Source: Ulota crispa | Lineage: Eukaryota > Streptophyta > Bryopsida > Orthotrichales > Orthotrichaceae | NCBI GenBank assembly: GCA_963920765.1 | Contig: OY987249.1 | Location: 16,526,483 to 16,590,482, forward strand | Length of the DNA stretch: 64,000 nucleotides | Direction of reading: 5' to 3' | Shown here: in pieces, positions 1 to 12,867 of the stretch | Layout of the letters: the number at the start of each line of letters is the position of its first letter | Numbering within the stretch: the stretch's first letter is position 1 | Made by a program: the position numbers and the translations under genes | Notes under the pieces: model-generated | The model's input: the letters and a program-made list of their open reading frames with translations, nothing else | Told to the model about the DNA's origin: nothing | Database searches by the model: none

Positions 1-334
1 ACAATCAGCAGTAATGGCTTAAATGCTAAAAAAATAGTCCTATCTACTTCGTTACTGTTTATGTATAACTGTTTAGCAAGTCCAAACTTGTTCAAAACTT
101 GTTCTTTTTAAGAATATGGTATGACCGTATGAGTATCACTTACATTTTGGTATTTATAATTTGTGCCATTAGTACGCCACCTTCAAATTGGTGATTTAGG
201 GAAACAATAAAGTAGTAATAGTCAAACTTGTGAATTGGTATGATAAAGAGTGCCAAAATTGTTATACCCAAGTTCCCAAAATTTAGGTTGGCGTGCAATG
301 TATTTGGCCCATTTGGGTCCAAAATACACATTAA

Positions 335-1243
335 CCCCTAAAGGACCGAGCCTTTTTTTTTCCAAAAGTCATTGAAACTGTCACTTCTAGGGCAATGAAT
401 AGAAAGGTAAAAAATTTGATTTAAAAAAAATCCACCCGAGGTACTCGTGAGAAAAAAGATTAGCTCATTCTAGATGTACGCAAGTGAGATATTGACATCT
501 AAAGTGAGAAAATAAGTTTTTTTCCTTGCTGCCCAAAAATTTCAAAAGCCTTTGACGGCTCCTATATCAAAAAAATTGCTCTTCGCAAAGTTGGGGTTTA
601 TATTTTCCATGTAGAAGGCAAATTTAGGTCATTGTTGGAGAAATTTCAAATGAATTGGAGCTGTGGATCATACTTTGGAAAATCTTGCAATGTCATAAGG
701 CCATGAAATTTGCATATACACTAGGCAAAATTGGAGGATTTATGTAAAATTCAGAAATATGAATTACCTTGATCCAAATGGTAAAAATTAAGGAATCTTA
801 GTCTATTGTACTACAACTTGGAAAAAAAAAAGTCAAAAAAAAAAATCACCAAGTTTTACAAGGGGCAAAAGGAATGGAGGTTTGGGAGTCCCATACCTAC
901 TACTAGCAAACTAAACTTATCACTCATCAATCAAAAATGAATGATTCAAAGCTACCCACACATATACAAACCCAAAGAACTAATTTTGAAATTTTATTGA
1001 AAAAAATGCCATTTTTAAAGAAGTTTCTTGGGCTGCCTGGAGTACCTGGCCTCTCCTATTTTTTCAGAAATTCATGCATAACTTCTTCAATAAATGTTGA
1101 AATGAAGAAAAAATTAGCTGTGCACGTACATCTTTGAATTCCACACCTTCTTCAAAAGTTTCAAAGTTTTGTAAAAATTGGTTTAGGCATAGGTACATGC
1201 CCAAGGTCCCATTTGTCCCCCGAGGGGACAATTGTCCTTTAGG
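335..1243. mobile_element. TTAA-flanked ~0.9 kb non-autonomous element (piggyBac-like), copy 1
   Basis: The left end reads CCCCTAAAGGACCGAGCC directly after TTAA (331-334). The right end (around 1228-1243) carries the inverted CCTTTAGG motif, but its TTAA is eroded. The interior matches, in reverse orientation, the better preserved copy at 19870-20798, including a shared stretch around the tandem 'cttcttcaa' motif near 1080-1150. There is no transposase ORF. The right boundary is approximate. Confidence 0.5.
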
Positions 1244-1822
1244 AAGAACACGTAACCAAATCAAATCATCATGTATCCCAATTCTTTTCCTCATGCACTT
1301 TATACCTCAAACTGTTAAAGGATAGATGGAAGATCATGTGCCCAAAAGTTTAACTTGTTATTTTGAAGAATACCTTGGATTTTTCCTTCAAACTCTTTCT
1401 CCAAAGTTTTGAACTTAAATGAAAGAGGATGTTGTATTTGAGAAGAAAGGAGATATGAAAGAACTTAAACTTCTTAGGGTATGTTCACACTTGGTGTTAA
1501 GAGAGGTAAAAATAGATGCATTTGGATACACTTTTAGAGTGCATTCATATTGCTAATATTCCTCCTAATTCCAAATGTGAATGTATCCTTAGATGCCTTG
1601 ATTCCTCAAACTATCTTAGAAACCCTTAATTTCTTCAAATGGTCTTAGATAGATACCTTGATTCTTCCTAATATATACATTTGAGTAGGAACTTCTTTCA
1701 AGAATCTTAGAGCGTCTCCATCGATGCCTCAAACAAGCTCAAAGTGGATGAAAAGTGCCGAGGGCCCTTTCAAAACCCCCTCTAGACACTTTGTCCTACC
1801 GTTTCTGGCAAGGGCCCTTTAG
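1244..1822. other. AT-rich spacer
   Basis: No gene or complete element is recognised here. A phrase similar to the 'GAGC-ATCT-CAATGG' transposon ends occurs near 1710, but no partner end is seen. Confidence 0.4.
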
Positions 1823-2702
1823 CCCTAAACTACCAAGGCCATTTTTTGCCAAAAACCACTCAAAACTGCCTCTATTGCTGCGTTCATTAAAATTTCAGCA
1901 AAATGCTGTTCTTGAAAATCCAACCATAGGATCTTGTAATGCACTTGTAGGAAAAAAATCAGTGCAAATTTTGTGACATTTGACTATACGGACTGAAAGT
2001 TATGAGCATTTGAAGGGAAAAGTTTTTTTCCATTGTGCCCAAAAATTTCAGATGGCTTTGACTACCATTTGCTGATTCTTTTTGCACTACAGACCTTGAA
2101 TTTGTAATTTTATCTTATAAGTAATCAAGTTAGACCTTTGTACACCAATTTTCAAGGCAACCAAAGACATGGAACACATCCTAAAAAATATTGCAATGCC
2201 ACTATATGACAAGTTTTGCAAATACACTATGACATTTTTTAGTGAAGTTTCCCACCACATGTTTTTAGATATGAAAAATCCAATGTTGTGTTTGAAGATT
2301 ATCATGTATTTCAAATACCAAAAAAAAAAAGTTAAAAAAGTTAAAAATTGTAAAATTTAGAAGCTCCCAAAGTCCAATTTGACCTCCTAATTAGAAATGA
2401 AAGGGGGCAATGATGAATTAATGGGGACCACCAAAGCAACATGTGGCAACCCCTCCTTCTCCCTCTCCTCCAAAGTCAATATTTTCTCCCTTGCCCAAGC
2501 TGCCCCTTGAATTGCTTTTGGCCATAAACAACCCATAACTTTTGAACTGTGTGACATAATCACATGAATTTTTGCATCCCACAAACCTTATACATTCCTA
2601 CACTTTCATAAAAAGTTTCAAAAAATCATGTAAAAAATTGAGGTCACACAAGCTTACCCAAAATCCCAAAAGTCCCATGAGGGGACTTTGATCCTTTAGG
2701 AG
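1823..2702. mobile_element. TTAA-flanked ~0.9 kb element (piggyBac-like), copy 2
   Basis: The left end CCCTAAACTACCAAGGCC follows TTAG (a mutated TTAA, 1819-1822). The right end GATCCTTTAGGAG is followed by TTAA (2703-2706). Its left interior resembles that of the element at 13830-14685 (AAGGCCATTTTTT-type phrase). It is non-coding, with no transposase. Confidence 0.5.
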
Positions 2703-2706
2703 TTAA

Positions 2707-3780
2707 GACACTATTCATCACTAGTCATCCTACGTTTAGTGAACTTTATCTTCTACTATCCTTGATAAATGGTCAAATGATTATTTATGGGGCGTGTTGA
2801 AATGCAAGGCCACCTTTTTGAAGAGCATGGGTGAATATCAAGGAGCTTGAGGGCCTTCCAATATAGATGGAAAACTTTGAACGAGCCCGAGCCAGCTTAT
2901 GCCAAACCTAAGGGCTTCTATAGCCTTGCACTGGCAGGGTCTGACACACTCTAAACATGGATGAGAAGTGCTCAAGGCCCCTCAATATTCTCTTGTGACA
3001 CTCCATTCTAGTGAGTCAATGCAATTATCCTTCAAAACACTATTCATCCTAAGGAATGGTCAAATGACTGATTATGGGGCACGCTTGAAAGGGACCATGT
3101 TTAAAGTGCATGACTAGAGAGCAAGAGTTTTGAGGGCCCTCCAAAACTAGATGTAATATCTTGGAGTGTTAGGTTTGAAGTGCAAGGCTGGAGTTGCTCT
3201 TATCAAGGTTTAATTTGTTGGCAAATTTTTGCCTAAATCTTATCTTGAAAGTCCATAGGCGACTAGTACACTAAGAAATCTAAGTGAATAAATGGATGAA
3301 ATCACCAAATCTTACTTGGACCAAATCCTAATTTGCCATGTTTTTGATGAAAGTAGCTTATATTAACCATTTTTTTGGATGAACTTAAGTAGACCATATA
3401 TTAGTTTTAATTTTAACCAAATTTTCCTTACCCGCATGCAATCTAGGGTGTGGGTCGCTCTACCCTGACCAAAACAAAAATTAAACCTTGGCTCTTATGC
3501 CAAACCTAACTTAATCCCTAAAGGGCCAAGTGACCATTGTACGTAGATGTACGCTATCGTATAATTGGCATTTGCTGCCAACAATGTTTTTTAATTTGGG
3601 ATCTTGACTAACTCACTAGAACCATATTTATTTATATTCTAACTTTTATATTAATATCAAATATAGTAGAGGTGTGGATGCATTTCCAAATACTACTTAT
3701 ACAGCACTGTACATAGTATGTACAATGGTTGCTCGGTCCTTGAGGGTTAAACCGTGTACAAATAAAACAAATAAAGAACA
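2707..3780. other. Repeat-derived AT-rich intergenic DNA
   Basis: A further lone element end, TTAATCCCTAAAGGGCC, lies near 3510. Two diverged copies of a 'clearly related ~200-bp' phrase (gggccttccaa / gggccctccaaaac) lie near 2850 and 3140. No gene is supported. Confidence 0.35.
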
Positions 3781-4922
3781 AGCTCAAAATATCTCCATCA
3801 GAAGGGACAAACAGTGTGAAGGCGTCCTCGACACAGCCTTCGTTCTAACGGCTCGGTTCCTGGGGCAACCTGTGAAGCCGGTCGCCAACCTTGACTCCCG
3901 AGTCCCGACCCTCCAATCCGCGCATAAATCTACCAATCTAGCCGCGACCGCCGGATATCTCAAATCTACCAACTCCCCCTCAACCCTGTACCCAACCCGC
4001 ACATAAATCCCGAAATTCATAGATCTGCGGTGCCGTCCTGGCAGCAGTACGCCCTCTCCGCGTTCTCTGACTGCTGATGTATCTCTAGCTTCCCTTCGCC
4101 TGGCGCTCTTCCTGATGCCTCACCCCCTTTCTTTTCTCGCAACTTTGCATTTCGCTTCACTCAAATTTCCCTTCCTTTTCCTGTTCCGGAACACCCGAAT
4201 CGTGTCGCTTTGAAGGCTACGGTGGCGGGAAAAACCGGCGATCTTTGGTGTCGGCGAGTGGTTCTAGCACGCAGAGTGCGCGGAATTCGGGACAGCAATG
4301 CTTTTCTGTAGATCTACGTAGGGTTTGGGGAGCATGGAACGTTGGCTCAAGAAAACAGGTGAGGAGAAGGCCGTGAGGAGGCGGAGTATTGCAATTCGTG
4401 ATTTGGAGAACGAGTGAATGTGGCTATGCAATCCTAATGCGGTGTCGGTCGGTGGAGAGCCAGCCAGGGGGAAGGTTTTGACGATGCGGTCTTTGTAGCA
4501 GCGCAGTGGCACGCGGTTAGGTCAATGGAGTGCTGTGCACGCACACCGTGATAATCACGAGCATCACAGGAATTGCTTCATTCGGTACTCGGTTTTGCTT
4601 TCTGGACCGTTTTGATCAAGTCGGCACTGAGTTTGGACTTCTTAGGATATCTCGTGTTGTGCTAATGGAACAACCAGCTGGTCTTCCGTGAGGATTACAT
4701 CATAGACAGTAGTCTGCGCAGATTGTCACCCCCGCATTTGAGACAGGTTTTCCAGCATATGTCTGCATAGGTTGAGGAGGATCAAGCCGCTGTTGTACTC
4801 GTTCTTCCACATGTGATTCCTCGTTAGTGGAAGGGCAGGGCAGGGCTGGAATAGTTATGATATAGCGGGCACAGATACAGAGATTTCGATTGCTGTGCGA
4901 GGGTTAGCGAGGGGATGCGATC
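3781..4922 (+). promoter_or_regulatory. GC-richer upstream region and leader of the Raf-like kinase gene
   Basis: Base composition changes sharply from the AT-rich repeat DNA to the left. No conserved ORF is seen. The stretch ends at the kinase start codon, which is preceded by an in-frame TAG at 4905-4907, so the lower part is untranslated leader. A short out-of-frame ATG at 4915 overlaps the start region. The transcription start cannot be located from sequence. Confidence 0.5.
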
Positions 4923-6896
4923 ATGGCAACACAGCATGATTTCTTCATGTTCCAGGATGACTATTACAAGAGGCTGGGAGAAGCGTCAGACATGTCCGTG
5001 GAGAGCACAGGAAGTATACCGATGAGTATGAGCATCGGTGGAAACAACTCCGTGTCCATGTTGTCGCAAGCAGATAGCAGCGTTGGATCCAATGGCGGTG
5101 GCTCATTACGAACAAGGCTAATGCACGACGATCTCCGCATCCGAAACGCGACGCGGAACGCGTCGGTGTCGCACAGCGTTGTCATGCCGGGCATTGTCTC
5201 GCATACTGTCGGTGAAGACATTCTTGCCAGTGCTCTTATGGACCCGAGGTTCGTTGGCGATGGCCTTTCTCTCTTATTTGATGCAAATAGTTTGTGCTTC
5301 CAGATTGTCATGGCATGTTACCGAGCTTAGGGTTTAGGTTTTTGCTATGTGCTGTCATGCAGACACTCCGTCTTCTTCATTGGAGAGGTTTGAATGTAGG
5401 GAAAATTTCATGGATACCCCTGAAGTTTGCAATATTTTCATATCTTTTTCAGATATATCACAAATGTCTTTTGGACCTAAACATTTCGGTGTTTGTTTTG
5501 TTGTGCATGCCACTTCCCTTCTTCCTTGCAAGAAAGAAGTAGTATGTGCACAAAGGGAGAAGGAAATGACATGCATAACAAAGCAAACGCCTAAATTTTT
5601 TTGGTCCAAGGGTATTTGTGATGTTTCTGAAAAAGCAGGGGTATCTATGAAAATATTGCAAACTTCAGGGGTATCCATGAAATTTTCCTTGAATGTATCC
5701 CTTGGCACTTAACTTGGGAGGTTTTGTTGCAACAGGTATTCAACAGAAGGGTTGGAAGGGTACGACGACTGGACGATTGATTTACGACGGCTGCATATGG
5801 GCCCTCCGTTCGCACAGGGCGCGTTTGGTCGACTGTACAAAGGCACTTACAACGGAGAAGACGTGGCCGTGAAAATACTGGAGAGACCAGAGAACAACGT
5901 GGAGAAGATGTTGATGATGGAGTCAGCGTTTGCTAAAGAGGTGACTATGCTGGCAGCTGTGAAGCACCAGAACGTGGTGCGCTTCATTGGAGCGTGCCGA
6001 AAGCCCATGGTATGGTGCATCGTGACGGAGTACGCACGAGGAGGCTCGGTGCGCTCCTTTCTCAGCAAACGGCAGTCACGCGCTGTGCCACTCAAGCTCG
6101 CCGTGAAGCAAGCGCTTGACGTCGCCCGAGGCATGGAGTACCTGCATAGCTTGGAAATCATTCACAGGGACTTGAAGTCTGACAACCTTCTCATCGCCAC
6201 AGACAAGTCTATCAAGATTGCCGACTTCGGTGCCGCTAGGATCGAAGTGCAAGTGGAAGGGATGACTCCAGAGACTGGGACGTATCGATGGATGGCTCCG
6301 TAAGGCTTTCGAACTAATCTCACGTTGCTCTCACTAGAAGAAAAACGTGTCGTAAACAACTGGTTCACAACAACTGCAAATGTCCTAAACAACTATATAA
6401 TGAATCAATTGCAGTTGTTCAGGACATTTACAGCTGTTGTGTGAGCTAGTTGTTTATGACACGTTTTTCTTCTAGTGACTTGCCTTGATTGGTCGTGAGC
6501 TGATGTTGCATTGTCTTAGTTGCTTTGAGCTGAACCGGGGTTTGTTGTGACAGGGAGATGATTCAGCACAGACCTTACAACCACAAAGTGGACGTCTACA
6601 GCTTCGGCGTGGTGTTGTGGGAGCTCGTCACCGGCTTGCTACCATTTCAAAACATGACAGCAGTGCAAGCAGCCTTCGCCGTGGTGAACCGCGGTGTCCG
6701 ACCTCCAATCCCTGACAACTGCCCCACGCCAGTGGCAGACATCATGAGCCGGTGCTGGGATGCAAATCCAGACATCCGCCCCAGCTTTGCGCAGGTGGTG
6801 AAGATGTTGGAGCAAGCCCAAGACGAGCTCTTAACCAAAGTGGGACGTGCACGGTTCCGGTGTCCGTGCCTCAACCGGCCTCTCACCAGTGACTGA
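4923..6896 (+). CDS. Raf-like MAPKKK of group C7 (CBC1/CBC2-type Ser/Thr protein kinase)
   Basis: There are three exons: 4923-5248, 5736-6299 and 6554-6896, giving 410 aa. The ATG at 4923 is the first after an in-frame TAG. Residues 1-108 are a low-complexity Ser/Gly/Met N-terminus. The kinase domain follows: Gly loop GAFG (137-140), catalytic Lys155 (VAVK), HRDLKSDN with Asp254, DFG with Asp272, and an APE motif split by intron 2. The tail RARFRCPC...TSD is typical of Arabidopsis At3g01490 (CBC1) and At5g50000 (CBC2) relatives, from family knowledge. That family acts in guard-cell CO2 and blue-light signalling; the role here is inferred. All catalytic residues are intact. The intron 1 donor is GTTCGT rather than GTAAGT. 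Intron 1 holds a Mutator-like foldback element and intron 2 a CACTA miniature. Exact subfamily placement needs a tree. Confidence 0.93.
5399..5688. mobile_element. Mutator-like foldback element in kinase intron 1
   Basis: Terminal inverted repeats of about 45 bp begin GGGAAAATTTCATGGATACC. Exact 9-bp duplications TTGAATGTA flank it at 5390-5398 and 5689-5697. The 9-bp duplication is diagnostic of Mutator-like transposons. The whole 290-bp body folds back on itself. It is non-autonomous, and ORFs across it are palindrome artefacts. Confidence 0.85.
6332..6477. mobile_element. CACTA miniature element in kinase intron 2
   Basis: The ends CACTAGAAGAAAAACGTGTC and its inverse form a 146-bp hairpin. 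The flanking triplets are tct and act, so the expected 3-bp duplication is imperfect. It shares its ends with the element at 16470-16631. Confidence 0.75.
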
Positions 6897-7480
6897 CTGA
6901 CAGCGTTTCCTGGATTGCCTGCTTTTCTCAAAAAATGGTGGAATTCAACGTACCAGGGGAGGGGGAGCGTCATTGAAGATGAGCACTAGGGCGGAGTGCT
7001 CGATCTGTATATTGCAACGTCGATGTTTCATAGAAGAGAGAGGCTTGGTGGTGGAAGTCCCTTTGTTGCCCTTTCTGCACATGTGCTGCGTTGCAGAGAC
7101 AGAGAGTCGGGGTTTTGTAATAGAAACTGGCTTAAGAAAGAGAACAAGAAGGCAATGCTAGTATACTCTATTTCCTCCTCGAGAGAGATCCAACGGAACA
7201 TGGTTAGCTCCGAGCTTGCAAAGGGGTAATGCTTTGAGCTAGGGGTTTGAAAATTTTCTCCGTTGAGATCTCTGGAGGGAGAGGTCGTGCCAAAGAGCCT
7301 GCCTGTCTCCTCAATTGCAGAAAACGTCGAGGAGGTGGTGACACTGCACTGTTCTCCTTTTTTCTTCTCTGAGTCTTTTATTTGGTAGACGCATTATTCA
7401 TGGTTTACGTGAACAATTCAGCGTAATAGTAAAAAAAAATCTTGCCGTGCTCTGTAATCACGCCATTTGTTTATTAGTGT
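6897..7480 (+). other. Probable 3' untranslated region and flank of the kinase gene
   Basis: This stretch follows the TGA stop, with no conserved ORF and moderate GC content. A run of A residues after 'gtagt' occurs near 7430. No polyadenylation site can be assigned with confidence. Confidence 0.45.
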
Positions 7481-8727
7481 GACTCAGTTCTGATGTTGCT
7501 GTCTTTCCTGGTCTTCGTCCTTTTGCACTGGATATGGTGGTTGGAGATTTATTGCAACAGCGGGGGCAATCCTCAATATGTATTTAGGGTGCTGTTGGGC
7601 CAAATTTAGCACAAACTTGCACCTGTAATTTGTAAAAGTAAGAAAATTAGCTGTGCTAAATATGGGATTTTAGAACATTTAGCAGTTTTTCCAGTGATTT
7701 GTGCTGTTTGTGAAGATCGCGTTTGGAGGATGCTGAGGTGTGGTTGTCTTTTTAGAACGAGATTCTGGTGTCTGAATCACGCTTGGCCCCAAAATGGAAT
7801 TGGCTTACATAGAAAATCTCAAATCCTGACAAAAATCCCTATTGCCCGGAGTTTTTGAAGTTCTTTGCCGGTGATATTTTCGCCTTTTACTGGACCGGAC
7901 CGGTTTTTTTTCAATGATTGCCGGTTTCATCCGGTCACCTCTAAAATCTTTTGATCTTTTTTATTTCCTTCGGATAGGGAATTTCAAACGCAAACAAATT
8001 TTTTAAAGGTCTTTTGAAGGAAAAACGGAAATTTTATTGTGCTAAATTGTGTTTTCTCATGAAAAAATTAGAAAGTTTTTTGAGGGAAGATGCAAATACG
8101 TGCAAGCATCGAGAGACCCAAAATAGAGTATATTTCATCTGGGAAATCTACACTATTTCAAAACCTCCTAATATTAGTTTGCAGTAGTTGATTGCCCTCA
8201 TGTTATTTGGGTTCCACCGTAGTTACCAATAACCACCATAAATTTCATTTAGTATGTTTCCTATACGGAAGTGACAATGTTTTGAATAAGATAATTTGGA
8301 GTTGCTAATAGTGGTTCATTGAAGATTCTTGGCCAAACTAGCTTAGTTGAAAATTGACCAAGTACAAAAGAACAAAAGAGTAGAATCTTAAGTAAAAAAA
8401 TTATAATGAAACTTATTGTTTTTTTTTAACAATTATGTTCTTTCTTACAATACTTGTCCTTGTACTTGTCTTTGTGTTATCTACTTTCTTCTAACTTGTT
8501 AGTACTCCCTTACATGTCATTTTGACAATATAACAACACTTCTATATCATCCTTGTGATTCCTTCTTGAAATTGTATTTCATGATAACTTTCAAGTTCAT
8601 GATCAATCATTAATGCTTATTCCTCAAATCTCCACTAATAACTCTAATCTTCACCAAGTCATATCAAGTTACTACCTTTTGTATAGACTATACATCTTAC
8701 CAAGACATTTTTGTTTTGTGTAATTGA
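7481..8727. other. Intergenic AT-rich DNA
   Basis: No gene, RNA or complete element is recognised in this stretch. Confidence 0.5.
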
Positions 8728-9857
8728 GGGAAAATTTCAAAAATAAGCATGACAAACATTTGTTGAAAATAGGCTTGACATTTAAAGAATACAAAAAGTA
8801 GGCCTTACCAAATATGAAAATAGGTCTTGTTGCTATGGTGCCAAATTATTGCACATGTCTATTAAACTTCAAATCAAATTGGTTTGTGGCAACTTTGCTT
8901 GTAATGACCAAGACCACCACATCAACTGCAATATACAATGCACTTTTGAATTCCTTATTCCCTTGACAGAACTTGCACAAAATTTGCACATGCTACAAGT
9001 GGTAACTTAATGTATCCTTGATTGCAACTCTACTAGTTACTATTGCACTGATATTCATTGAGCAAATTTTGACTCGTCGCTTGTTACACCCTCAACTTGT
9101 CAAGATACATAACTTATAGTCATGCAAGGTTAGTGAATCTCAACAAGTTGTAGAGTTATTCATCGAGTTGCAGAGCAAACTTGTTGCTGCGTACATTGGA
9201 GCACCCGCACGTTGCGAATGGCCATTTCTTTGCACTTGCACAATGATGAATAACTCTGCAACTTGTTGAGATTCACTAACATTGTACAATGATAATTTAT
9301 GTAACTTGACTAGTTGAGGGTGTAACCAGCCACAAGTCAAAATTTGCTTGATGAATAGGAGTGCAATAGTGACAAGTAGAGTTGCAATCAAGGATATATC
9401 ATGTCATCACATTACAAGAGTACTTTTGTATGCAAGAAGAGAACCACATGCTTACATGCACAAGAACTTCACAAGAATGTGTTACCAATAAGCATATGAA
9501 GAGGTTGTACATCTCGTGTTGCAAAGGGATTTTTGGAAATTAGAAGAAGAGGTTGAATTTGGTGAAACCATGTTGCCACCAAATACTTGTTGGCCACCAA
9601 GCCAACCCAAGAATAAACACACTTGTATCAAGGAATACAAAATTTCAAAGACATTGCACATTGCAAATGATACAATGATCTTGGTCACTATAGGCAAAGC
9701 CATCACAAACCAATTTGGTTTGAAATTAAATAGGCATGTGCAATAATTTGACACCATAGAAACAAGGTCCATTTTTTATATTTTGATGAGACCTACTTTT
9801 GATATTCTTTAAATGCAAAACCTATCTTGCAAATACGATTGTTTGTTGAGCTTTTTT
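8728..9857. mobile_element. Diverged foldback element with GGGAAAATTTC end, with inner palindrome
   Basis: The left end GGGAAAATTTCAAAAATAAG matches the Mutator-like ends at 5399 and 53630. The outer arms match in inverted order: near 8800-8850 and 9755-9830 'caccatag..aacaaggtc' mirrors 'gcctta..gttgctatggtg'. A second inverted repeat of about 140-150 bp per arm lies inside, with arms near 9007-9155 and 9255-9400. No flanking 9-bp duplication is found, and the right limit is approximate. Confidence 0.5.
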
Positions 9858-12800
9858 TTTAGAAAACCTTTTCTTTATAATTTATTTATCAACTATAAAC
9901 TCAATCTTATTTCAATTGTCAAGTGTCAACCACTCTTCCCGTAATTCTATAACTTCAATGTACATTGGTTGAATATCCAAAATAATTAACAATTGTCTTT
10001 CAGTTGAAATTTTAAACCAAATGATGTCATACATCTAATCTCCCCACTTCATAAAATTGAATTCAAATTAATCAAGATAAGCTGTTATTAAAAATTGTCA
10101 AAAGAATTTACGTATAATAGCCCAACCTCTAAAGAACATATCTGAAATAGATCTCTGTTGTTGAGCTATCACATAACTTAGCCACTAATACATAAAATGA
10201 AAGAATTTAAAAGTATAATCGACAAGATATCTTATTCAAAAGCAATACTTTAAGGTAATTGCAAGAGTGGTAGGCAATTACAAAAGCAAGGATTAGAGCC
10301 CTTAAATTATGAGTTGCCAAGGTTCCTAATGCAACAACCATATTTTGAACCGATATTTGCCCATCTATGTACGCTTAATTCTACATCTAAATGTTTGCCA
10401 ACTTTTGAACTTTCTAACCAACTAGAATCTTATATTAAAAAAATATGGAAAACTATGATGCATTCAATTCAAAAGATAAAAGAGGAGAAATCTATCATTC
10501 TTTTAACTCTTGTATGTTAATCCTAAAGGCACATGGGGAGTTTTCACAAAAAATGGTTAAAATTTGCATTTTTTTGATACGTTGATGTAAAACAAAAGTT
10601 AAATTTTTTTTTGAAACTTCCCCCATTAAAAATTGTAATGTGATATTTATGTAATGTGTGCAAAAACATTTAGCCTGTTTAATTGCACCAATTGAAAGAT
10701 TACAAATTTCAAAGTTTTTAACATGATCTTTTTTTCCTTGCCCAATAGGGTCAGCAAACTTAGGGATTCTTTGGAGTAAACTTTTTGGTTGCCATGAATT
10801 AAATTTTAATGTCCATTGACATTTGTATCTTGTTAGGTGCACTCATGAAAAACTTCAAGGGCAAATCATGAAACTAACTTACTCAACATTTTCCATGTAA
10901 TAAAAGGAGGTAAAAAAACTTGGCAATGCATTAGGAAGTTTAAAAAAAAAATCTTGTGCATGGAGTTTTTTTTTTTGAAAATCTAAGAGGTGAAAAGATT
11001 GGTCGGATCACCTTTTACAAATGCAATTTTTTTTATAGCAACTACAAAAAATCAAGGCATACAATTCAAGCTATTTACCCTTTCCCTAGTATTCATGGTC
11101 TTCATCATTTCTACTAAATGAATGCATGTCACCACTCAAAAATGATTTCCACTTCTAATACAAAAATGGTAATGTTTTTCAAAACAACCCTTCATGTGCA
11201 CATATACATTCCATTGCAATTGCAACAATGAGTATGTGGCCTTCTAGCATGTTTTGTGCAAACCACACAAAACCCTTGCAAATTTGAAGTTGAAGAATGA
11301 CAACAGTCTGTATTTGATTATTGATTGAAGCATGGCCAATTGGGGGCCTTCGTGAGTTGGGGACTCATACAAGACAGCTCTTGCCCAACCTTCCTTGTTC
11401 TTGCCAGCCCAACTTCTACCTACCCATTTTGCTCGGGTTAAACCATGATACCTAAGCTACCCAAAATTGTTCAAGCAGAACACCTAAATATCTAGCAATT
11501 GGATTTGAGTGAATTCTTTTTAGCATGACATGGATGATAAAACCTGCCACTTGTGAAATTTTTGAGAATATCTGTTGAATATTGAGCTCATACGACCCTA
11601 CTCAAGTTTTCAGGTGTCCAAATGCACACTTGGGCCTATAGGGATAAATTTCCTGTTCCATCAACATTATCTTCTGGTTTTAGGTCCTTCAATTTTGGAA
11701 CCCAATTCATTACTTTGCAATGTTTATCAACTCAAATTCTACTATTTGTTTACTCTCTCCAATCATAGTTATATGGCAATAAGTTGCAGTAGGAAGCATC
11801 TTGTAGTAAGGAGCACCTAGATTTTTTTGGCAAAATTGCATCAGACTCTACGTAGTTTTATGTTTGCGTTAGTATTAAAAAGTACAAAGTAAACAATTAG
11901 ATGACACTTTCAGGGGCCTCCTTTAAAACATGAGATAACTTATGCAAAAAAAATTAGTATGGAGTTCCAAAAAATATTAGCTGTATGGATGAACATGGAC
12001 ATGTGGATGCTTTTATCCTTTTTTACTCGAGTATGCATTCCAAGGTGCATGTTTTTGGACCAATAAAATAGCAAAAAAAAAGTTGGGTAAAAAGTTTATG
12101 ACCTTAACACCTGAAAGCCGTGGAAGACCAAAATGGTACTCACATGATTTCTTATGCTTGTTTGAGGTATTGGATTAAAAAATTTGATCTTGTAATAAAC
12201 TACAATTATCAAGGTATTCAAGTAGTCCATGTAAGTGGAGTATTGGCAAGGCAATTCGCATGTTATACAAGTACCTTAAGAATTTTAATTGGGTGAAATA
12301 CCATGTCAGGTGTGGTGGCAAGCAATGTCTTACAAGCTACAATTAATCAACACTCATTGCAAGCTTCCTTGCATGTGCTTTGTGGTAGGGGGAGATTCAC
12401 TAGCAAGAATTCAAGTGTGTTCTAAACCCTTGTTGGGGTAACCCTCACCAATTGTGCTAGTCATTGCTTTTTGTGCAATAGCAAATTGAAGCCCTAAAAC
12501 TTAACATACAAAGAAGTAAAATCTTCAATAATTTGCAAGTGTGTGCATTCACATCTAATCTTGCTACTCAAAAAAATTGAGATGAATCAAGGGCTTGTAG
12601 AATTTTATAAAAATCATAAAATAACAACTACCCCCTAAAAAAATGAGATTTTGCCATGACATGTTGTTTGATCAAATGTTATAATCTCCCATCTCCCACA
12701 ATCAATCTTTTCCAAAATTTGCATTCTCTTTGCAAAGTAGACCTTGTTCCACTATTTTCAATGGTCACTTTTTATGGATCATCTGGTTGACTGATACAAT

Positions 12801-12863
12801 GCATTAAAATTGTAGGTCTCCCAAAATACTGATTTTGGTGAAAATGGCTTGAGCGCTCATGGG
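9858..12863. other. Intergenic AT-rich DNA
   Basis: No recognisable gene, RNA or complete transposon is seen. Small ORFs here show no protein-like composition. Confidence 0.5.
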
Positions 12864-12867
12864 TTAA

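Noticed and set aside
5347..5712. ORFs of 117-121 aa on both strands with similar sequence in the kinase region
   Set aside because: They cover a palindromic Mutator-like element inside intron 1; the mirrored peptides come from the inverted repeat.
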